NCBI GenBank assembly: GCA_019241915.1
Contig: JAFAWI010000666.1
Span: forward strand, 1 to 15,794
Direction of reading: 5' to 3'
Length of the DNA: 15,794 nt
Source of the DNA: Alphaproteobacteria bacterium
GTDB lineage: Bacteria; Pseudomonadota; Alphaproteobacteria; ATCC43930; CGMCC-115725
This document shows, piece by piece, positions 1 to 5,416 of this stretch; the first letter of the stretch is position 1, and every line of letters begins with the position of its first letter. Under the pieces are notes generated by a model. It was not told the DNA's origin. It saw nothing but the letters and a program-made list of their open reading frames with translations, and made no database searches. The position numbers and the translations under genes are program-made.

Positions 1-617
1 TCGGCCAGGCGGCGCGGCTCGGCTGGACCGTCGGCATCACCGCCGACAACCTTGTCGGCGCGCAGTGCCGCGCGGTGATCGGGCTCGGCAACGCCAAGGA
101 CCCAACTTGGCAGTCGGGCAAGCACATGGTCGGCGTCTGGTACTCGACCGAGGAAGACGCCACGGCGCATCAGGCGGCGATGAACTGCGTCGCCGACGGG
201 CAGTACGAGGCGATGGCGGTGGCGCCGCTCGCCAGCGGCCGGCTCGACCCGCCCGACATTGCGCTGTTCTACGCCACGCCCGGCGCGATGATGTATTTCA
301 TCAACGGCCTGCAATGGGCGGGCTACAAGAAATTCGATTGGGGCATCGTCGGCGAGTCGGCGTGCGCCGATAGCTGGGGCCGCGCGCTTAAGACGCGTGA
401 GCCGAGCCTGTCGATTCCGTGCTTTGCCGAGCGCCGCTACGGCGGTGTGCTCGACGACGAGATGTTGATGGCGCTGCCGCCCGAGTACCTGCCGAAGGCG
501 ATCGCCGGGATGGAGGCGCTGTCGAAGAACGGCTTGCGCTATCCGTTCCCGCAATACGGTATCCAGCAGGACGTGCGCGCCGGCATGGCGGTCAGCTATC
601 CGGGGCGCGGCGCCTGA
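1..617 (+). CDS. DUF169 family protein, N-terminus beyond window
   Basis: The reading frame is open from base 3 to the TGA at 615-617, giving 204 visible residues; the true start lies upstream of the window. An internal GTG at 75 is unlikely to be the start because the protein-like sequence continues before it (ITADNLVGAQC). The segments YEAMAVAPLASGRLDPPDIALFY and MMYFINGLQWAGYKKF, with scattered cysteines (Cys22, Cys61, Cys121, Cys139 of the visible part), resemble DUF169 (COG2043), a family of unknown function found in bacteria and archaea. No signal peptide or membrane segment is visible in this part, so it is probably cytoplasmic. The next gene starts one base after its stop, which implies co-transcription with the exported protein and the hydrolase. 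The family call is from recalled sequence pattern; the function is unknown. Confidence 0.8.
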   Translation, partial: GQAARLGWTVGITADNLVGAQCRAVIGLGNAKDPTWQSGKHMVGVWYSTEEDATAHQAAMNCVADGQYEAMAVAPLASGRLDPPDIALFYATPGAMMYFINGLQWAGYKKFDWGIVGESACADSWGRALKTREPSLSIPCFAERRYGGVLDDEMLMALPPEYLPKAIAGMEALSKNGLRYPFPQYGIQQDVRAGMAVSYPGRGA

Positions 618-618
618 G

Positions 619-1497
619 ATGCGGTGGCTGCGCGCGGCGCTGGCACCGCTCGCCGCGCTGGCGCCGCTCGCCGCCGGCGCCGCGCGCGCCGACGGGTCCT
701 ATGTCTTGCCGCCGGTCGGCGCGCAGCTCACCTATCGCCTGGTGACGACCTCAAGCATTCCGGACAAGTCGGTCAACGTCACCGCCGGCCAGATCTACAC
801 CTACGCCGTCACCGCGGTGAACGGCGCCACGCTCGAAGCCTCGATCAAGCCGGTGGCGATGATCTTCGGCTGCCCGCAGGACAACCCGCCCAAAGGCTGC
901 GCCTTTGCGATGCGGGCGCCGGGGTCGTCGCGCGACGGCGATCTGGTCACCGTGCCGATACCGGCCGAAATCGGCGATGCGCTCGCCAGGCAAAGCAGCT
1001 ACAAGGGCCGCTATTTCTTCAACGAGGACCGCAAATTTCCGCTTCCGGCGGAGAAGAACCCCGCAGACGCGAACGACACGGAGTTCAGCACCGAGCCTTT
1101 CCTCGTGGTGACCAACAGCCTCGTTTGCGACTACGAGCAGGTGAAGGACTTCCTGCCGTTGGGCAAGACGGCGCATCTCAGCATGCCGTGTCAGAGCGTG
1201 GTTGCCCAGACCGGCGCCCGCAGCGGCGGCCCCCAACCGCACTCGACCGAAGAGGCGGTGTCGGTCGAGCTGTCGGACGACGGTGCGGCGCACCTCTCGT
1301 TGCCCTCCGGCAATTGGGAGGTGCGCAAGGTGGCGCTGAAGCTCGTGCCGAAGGACAGCGTCCATCCGACGACGGACGCCGAGCTTGACGTCGCCCCCGC
1401 GCTTGGCGTCTCGGTCAAGTCGCACTCGGCGATCAACGGGCTGCCGTCGCAGATCTCGACCGTCACCGACAGCGAACTCGTCGCCTATAAGCCATGA
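619..1497 (+). CDS. Exported protein of unknown function with four cysteines
   Basis: This encodes 292 residues and I do not recognise the family. The first 24 residues form a clear Sec signal peptide: arginines at 3 and 5, a long Ala/Leu/Pro core and a cleavage-like ARA/DG site after residue 24. There is no lipobox cysteine and no second membrane segment, so the mature protein of about 268 residues should be periplasmic or secreted. The mature part holds four cysteines (85, 94, 170, 191), which could form two disulfides; the first pair brackets a Pro/Gly-rich loop. Alternating hydrophobic and polar stretches suggest a beta-rich fold, but this is only an impression. The start is fixed by the signal peptide and by the DUF169 stop one base upstream. 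Its end overlaps the hydrolase start by 4 bases (ATGA), so translation is probably coupled. Confidence 0.85.
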   Translation: MRWLRAALAPLAALAPLAAGAARADGSYVLPPVGAQLTYRLVTTSSIPDKSVNVTAGQIYTYAVTAVNGATLEASIKPVAMIFGCPQDNPPKGCAFAMRAPGSSRDGDLVTVPIPAEIGDALARQSSYKGRYFFNEDRKFPLPAEKNPADANDTEFSTEPFLVVTNSLVCDYEQVKDFLPLGKTAHLSMPCQSVVAQTGARSGGPQPHSTEEAVSVELSDDGAAHLSLPSGNWEVRKVALKLVPKDSVHPTTDAELDVAPALGVSVKSHSAINGLPSQISTVTDSELVAYKP

Positions 1498-2393
1498 CCC
1501 TGCCGGCTCCGGCCGCCGTGGTCGATGTGCCCGGCGAGGGCGGCGTTATCCGGATCCGCCGGCACGGCAACCCGCGCGGACCGCGCCTCATCCTGAGCCA
1601 CGGCAATGGCTTCGCGATCGATGGCTACGCCGCATTCTGGAGCCGCTTCCTTGCCGGATTCGACGTCATCCTGTTCGACGCGCGCAACCATGGCTGGAAC
1701 GAACTGTCGGACCCCGCCGCGCACGATTACGCCCATATGGCTGCCGACCTGGAACGCGTGCGCGCTGCGGCGGCGGCCGAGTTCGGCGCCAAGGCCACGG
1801 CCGGGCTGTTCCATTCGATGTCGGCCCAGGCGGCGATGCTCGCCGCGCTCGATATCGGCTGGCGCTTCGAGGCGCTGGTGCTGTTCGACCCACCCAACAA
1901 TCCGCCGCCGGGCCACTCGGTGCGCGCGCCGATGGAACGCTACCTGCGGATGCTGGTCGGCTGGGCGAGCGGGCGGCGCGACACCTTCGCCGATATTGCC
2001 CAGCTCGCTGCCGTTTACGCCGCGACTCGCGCGGGCCGCAACTGGGCCGAAGGCGCGCCTCTCGCGGTGGCGCGCGCAGTGCTGCGCCAAGCGTCCGAAG
2101 GGGGCTGGCAACTTCGCTGTCCGCGCGCGCTCGAAGCCGCCATGTACGCGCAAGGGATCGCGCTCGACCTGTGGCCGCCCGCCGGTGCGTTTCCCGGACC
2201 GATCCGGTTGATCGGCGCCGACCCGGAGCGCGAGCGGCCCGACCCCACCGCACTGTCCAACCGGGCCCTTGCCGGTGAAGGCCTCTATGACTATGTCGCG
2301 CTGCCCGGCAGCGGCCATTTGCTGCAATTGGAGCAACCGGCTGCCTGCGCCGAAGCGGTTATCGACTTTCTCGAACGCTGCGACCTGTATTGA
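1494..2393 (+). CDS. Alpha/beta hydrolase with unusual nucleophile elbow
   Basis: This 299-residue protein is an alpha/beta-hydrolase fold enzyme, probably cytoplasmic since no signal peptide is seen. The oxyanion-hole strand reads LILSHGNGF (His36-Gly39), followed by FDARNHG (62-67 region) typical of the fold. The likely nucleophile is Ser108 in FHSMS, where both glycines of the usual GxSxG are replaced by Phe and Ser. The likely catalytic acid is Asp243 (IGAD) and the base His275 (GSGHLLQLEQP), followed by the usual C-terminal helix. Length is normal for the family. The substrate cannot be told; esterase, lactonase and C-C hydrolase are all possible. It overlaps the upstream gene by 4 bases and ends one base from the stop of the convergent aldolase/dehydrogenase gene, with no terminator between them. 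Confidence 0.88.
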   Translation: MTLPAPAAVVDVPGEGGVIRIRRHGNPRGPRLILSHGNGFAIDGYAAFWSRFLAGFDVILFDARNHGWNELSDPAAHDYAHMAADLERVRAAAAAEFGAKATAGLFHSMSAQAAMLAALDIGWRFEALVLFDPPNNPPPGHSVRAPMERYLRMLVGWASGRRDTFADIAQLAAVYAATRAGRNWAEGAPLAVARAVLRQASEGGWQLRCPRALEAAMYAQGIALDLWPPAGAFPGPIRLIGADPERERPDPTALSNRALAGEGLYDYVALPGSGHLLQLEQPAACAEAVIDFLERCDLY

Positions 2394-2394
2394 G

Positions 2395-4449
2395 CTACCG
2401 CGGCGCGGCGGCGAGGTTGCCGCCATCGACGGTGACGAACGATCCGGTGGTATTGCGCGCCAGCGCGAGAGCGACGAAGGCCGCCGCCACGTCCTCGGGA
2501 GTGACCTCGCGGCCGAGCAGGTTGCGCGACATGTACTTCGCCTCGCTGAGCCCGTAGGCGGCGGCCCGGTCGGCGATCATCGCGTCGGTCAACAGGCCGC
2601 CGCGGATGCCGTCGGCGTTGACCGCGTTGCTGCGGATGCCCTGCGCGCCGTATTCGAGCGCGTATTGCCGCATCAGCGCCAATGTCGCGGCCTTAGGCAT
2701 CCCGTAGGGTCCGAAATTCGGGCCCGCGTTGACCGCCTGTTTTGAGACGTTGAACAGCAGGCAGCCGCCGGTACCTTGCGCGAGCATGATTTTGACCGCG
2801 TGCTGCATGACCGTCTGATGGGCGAAAAAATTGAGCTCGAAGCTCTGGCGCAGCACCGCGTCCGGCACCTCGCCGATCCTGCCCTGCCAGGCAGCGCCGG
2901 CGTTGGAGACGACAATGTCCACCCCGCCAAATTTTCCGGCTACCCGCGCGAACGCGGCGGCGACCGCGCTCGGGTCGGTCACGTCGCCGACGATCCCGAT
3001 GCCGCCAAGCGGTTTCGCCGCCGCCGCGGGGTTGGCCTCGGCCCGGTCGAGCAGCACGATTTCCGCGCCCTCGGCGCGCAGCGCCTTCGCGGTGGCGAGC
3101 CCGATGGTCCCGGCGCCGCCGGTCACCACCGCGACCTGACCGTGCAGCGGCTTCTCGACCGCGCTGCCGAGCTTGGCCTGTTCGAGCGACCAGTATTCCA
3201 TCTCGAACAATTCGGCCTCGGGCAGCGATTCGAACGTGCCGACCGCCTCGGCGTCGGTCACGGTCCGCACCCAGCTCTCGGCGAGGTCGGCGGCGACCGC
3301 GGCGTCCTTGGCGCTGCGGCCGAGCCCGAACAGGCCGACCCCGGGCACCAGGATCACCCGCGGCATCGGGTCGAGCTCGCGTTTGATCCCGCCCACCGCC
3401 TCGTTGTTGCGCGCGAAATACGCGTGGTACTGGGCTACGAATGCCTCGACCGCTTCGCGCGCCGCGGCGGCGAATTCGTCGAGCCGGCCCGCTGCCGGCG
3501 CGGGTACGATGAGCGGGTAGTTCTTGGTGCGGATCGTATGGTCGGGGGTGGCGACCCCGGCGCGGCCGTAACGCTCGATCTCGGCGCCGCTGACGAGGTT
3601 CAGCACACCGGGATCGCCACGGAAATCGAGCACGAAGCGCTTGTAGACGCCCGACAGCTTCGGGTCGGGGATGGCGCAGGCGCCGCGCAGGATCGGCGCA
3701 ACCTCTGCGGGCACGGCCGGCGTCGCCGGCAGCGCGGCCGGCGCGAACACATTTCGCCGGCCCCGCTTCAGCCGCTCCTCGGCGAGCGTCACCGCGTCGA
3801 TCATCCGTTCGTAAGCGTCCCGTGCGGTGTCGCCGAAAGTGAAGATGCCGTGCTTGAGCAGTACCAGCCCTGCGACCGTGTCGTCCTCCTCGAAAACCTC
3901 AGCCGCTTTCTTGGCCAACAGGAAGCCCGGCATGATGTACGGCACGATGCCGAGCCGCCCGCCGTAAAGGTCGGCGCAGCGCTCGGCGGCGTCCGGCTGG
4001 TCGGCGAGGCTCAGCACCGCGGTTGCGTGCGTGTGATCGATAAATTTGTGCGGCAGAAACGCGTGCAGCAGCGTTTCGACCGACGGGTTCGGCGCGCCAG
4101 GATCGATCAGGTTGGCGCGCTGCACGCGCACCATGTCCTCGTCGGACAGCGCGTCGCGGGCGCGCAAGGTGCGCAGCGGCGCGAGCCGCACCGCCGGCAG
4201 CCCGGCCGGCTCGATCGCCGCCATGTCCCAGCCGCTGCCCTTGACGCACAACACCTCGGCGGACTCGCCGACAAGGTCGATCGCGCTCGTCTTGACCGAG
4301 GTGTTGCCGCCGCCGTGCAGCACCAGTGCCGGATCGCCGCCGAGCAGCCGCGAGGTGTAGACGCGCAGCGCCAGTTCCGGGGCAATGCCGGCCGCGCCGT
4401 AACGCCCCACCATCGCCTCGGCGTCGCGGTCGGACCACAGGCTCTGCAT
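2395..4449 (-). CDS. Bifunctional class II aldolase / short-chain dehydrogenase
   Basis: This 684-residue protein joins two enzyme domains. Residues about 25-235 form a class II aldolase/adducin domain, with a phosphate-binding HGGGNTSVK segment at 45-53 and metal-ligand candidates His139 and His141 (DHTHA) and His200 (LLKHGIF). Residues about 436-680 are an SDR domain with the nucleotide-binding TGGAGTIG at 443-450, NAG at 516-518, and catalytic Ser569, Tyr582 and Lys586 (YGMPK). This is the architecture of the rhamnulose-1-phosphate aldolase/lactaldehyde dehydrogenase (RhaD-like, YuxG-like) group. A sugar-phosphate or sugar-acid aldolase coupled to aldehyde or alcohol oxidation is therefore likely, but no rhamnose transport or kinase gene is in the window and the substrate is open. 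The ATG at 4449 is preceded by an AAGGGAAG ribosome-binding site. It lies 35 bases after the DUF3035 gene in the same direction, so it may be read from the ileS transcript. Confidence 0.9.
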   Translation of the reverse strand: MQSLWSDRDAEAMVGRYGAAGIAPELALRVYTSRLLGGDPALVLHGGGNTSVKTSAIDLVGESAEVLCVKGSGWDMAAIEPAGLPAVRLAPLRTLRARDALSDEDMVRVQRANLIDPGAPNPSVETLLHAFLPHKFIDHTHATAVLSLADQPDAAERCADLYGGRLGIVPYIMPGFLLAKKAAEVFEEDDTVAGLVLLKHGIFTFGDTARDAYERMIDAVTLAEERLKRGRRNVFAPAALPATPAVPAEVAPILRGACAIPDPKLSGVYKRFVLDFRGDPGVLNLVSGAEIERYGRAGVATPDHTIRTKNYPLIVPAPAAGRLDEFAAAAREAVEAFVAQYHAYFARNNEAVGGIKRELDPMPRVILVPGVGLFGLGRSAKDAAVAADLAESWVRTVTDAEAVGTFESLPEAELFEMEYWSLEQAKLGSAVEKPLHGQVAVVTGGAGTIGLATAKALRAEGAEIVLLDRAEANPAAAAKPLGGIGIVGDVTDPSAVAAAFARVAGKFGGVDIVVSNAGAAWQGRIGEVPDAVLRQSFELNFFAHQTVMQHAVKIMLAQGTGGCLLFNVSKQAVNAGPNFGPYGMPKAATLALMRQYALEYGAQGIRSNAVNADGIRGGLLTDAMIADRAAAYGLSEAKYMSRNLLGREVTPEDVAAAFVALALARNTTGSFVTVDGGNLAAAPR

Positions 4450-4484
4450 CGCTTCCCTTTCGATCCGCGCTTTGTCGAGCGGTC

Positions 4485-4913
4485 CTAGTAGACCCCTTCC
4501 AGCACCGTCGTCTCGCGCTTTTCGACCACGATCCCGCCGTTGGTGTCGCCCGATTTGAGCAGCTTTGCCGCGAGGCTTTGGTCCGGGATCTGCGCGTTCG
4601 GGTCGGCGAGGTTGACGCCGTTCCCTTGGTACTTGAGCGAGCCGCCTGCCTGCTTTCCGGGCTCGCCCGGGCCGGCATTGTCGAGCGCGCGCTGCGCCTT
4701 GGAGGCGACGCTGGCCTCCTGCGGCCGCGGCGCGCCGGGCGCCGGCGGACGCAGGTTAAAATCAGGCGGGATGGTGAGCGGCGCGCGCGACTCGACCGCG
4801 AATTCGTCGGGCGAGACCGGCTCCAGTCCAACCATCTGCTTGAAATTGGTGCAGCCGGCGAGCAGCGCCGCCGCAACGCCAAGACCGATGCCGACAAATC
4901 GCGGGGCGTTCAT
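4485..4913 (-). CDS. DUF3035 lipoprotein
   Basis: This 142-residue protein begins with a lipoprotein signal peptide: hydrophobic residues 7-19 ending in the lipobox LAGC, with the lipidated Cys at 21. Position +2 after the Cys is Thr, not Asp, which favours outer-membrane sorting. The segment PDEFAVESRAPLTIPPDF followed by a Pro-rich stretch is the recognisable DUF3035 signature of alphaproteobacteria. The middle is Gln/Asn/Gly/Ala-rich and probably disordered, and the C-terminus ends in LEGVY. Its function is not known to me. The start overlaps the lspA stop by 4 bases (ATGA), so the lipoprotein and the peptidase that would process it are translationally coupled. Family members are commonly encoded next to ileS and lspA, which supports the call. 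Confidence 0.88.
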   Translation of the reverse strand: MNAPRFVGIGLGVAAALLAGCTNFKQMVGLEPVSPDEFAVESRAPLTIPPDFNLRPPAPGAPRPQEASVASKAQRALDNAGPGEPGKQAGGSLKYQGNGVNLADPNAQIPDQSLAAKLLKSGDTNGGIVVEKRETTVLEGVY

Positions 4914-5416
4914 GGCAGCTCGTCGCCTTCACGCCTCGGTTCGAGGCCTTGGCGCCGGCTCAACAATCCCTCGAGAAGCATCATTGCAACGCCGATGCAG
5001 ATGGCGGAATCGGCCAAATTGAAGGCCGGCCAATACCACGCCCCCAGATGGAAATAAAGAAAGTCGACGACCCCGCCGAGCCGCACCCGGTCGATCACAT
5101 TGCCGACCGCGCCGCCGATGATGAGGCCGATCGCCAAGGCGAGCAGCTCGCTGTTGACCCGCGACAGCCACAGTACCAGCAGCACCACCACCGCCGCGGC
5201 GCCCAGCGAAAACAGCGGCGCGCTGAGCCCGGCGCCGTTGTTGAACAGGCCAAAGCTCATGCCGCGATTGCAGGTGAGCACGAGCTCGAGGAACCCGGTC
5301 ACCGGCTCGCGCCGATCGATGCAACCATGCTCGCCAAAATGCGCCAGCACCAGAAACTTGCTGAGCTGGTCGAGGCCGATCACCGCCAGCGCCGCCGCGA
5401 TGCCGCGCCCGATCAT
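4910..5416 (-). CDS. lspA: Lipoprotein signal peptidase (signal peptidase II)
   Basis: This encodes 168 residues, the usual length for LspA, the inner-membrane aspartic peptidase that cleaves prolipoprotein signal peptides just before the lipid-modified Cys. Four hydrophobic segments are seen at about 5-25, 63-83, 91-108 and 134-152. The family motifs are intact: the N-terminal DQLSK, TCNRGMSFGLF at 48-58, catalytic Asp109 in GNVIDR, and catalytic Asp136 in FNLADSAI. I chose ATG 5416 because it gives a normal N-terminus and overlaps the ileS TGA by 4 bases; longer in-frame extensions only read through ileS in another frame. The ribosome-binding site is weak, which fits translation coupled to ileS. 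Its own stop overlaps the DUF3035 lipoprotein start in the same way. Confidence 0.96.
   Translation of the reverse strand: MIGRGIAAALAVIGLDQLSKFLVLAHFGEHGCIDRREPVTGFLELVLTCNRGMSFGLFNNGAGLSAPLFSLGAAAVVVLLVLWLSRVNSELLALAIGLIIGGAVGNVIDRVRLGGVVDFLYFHLGAWYWPAFNLADSAICIGVAMMLLEGLLSRRQGLEPRREGDELP

Noticed and set aside
2776..4488. 570-codon plus-strand ORF opposite the aldolase/dehydrogenase gene
   Set aside because: It is a mirror frame of a real gene in GC-rich DNA. The translation is dominated by Arg, Gly, Ala, His and Asp with no domain motif, while the minus-strand frame has intact aldolase and SDR motifs.
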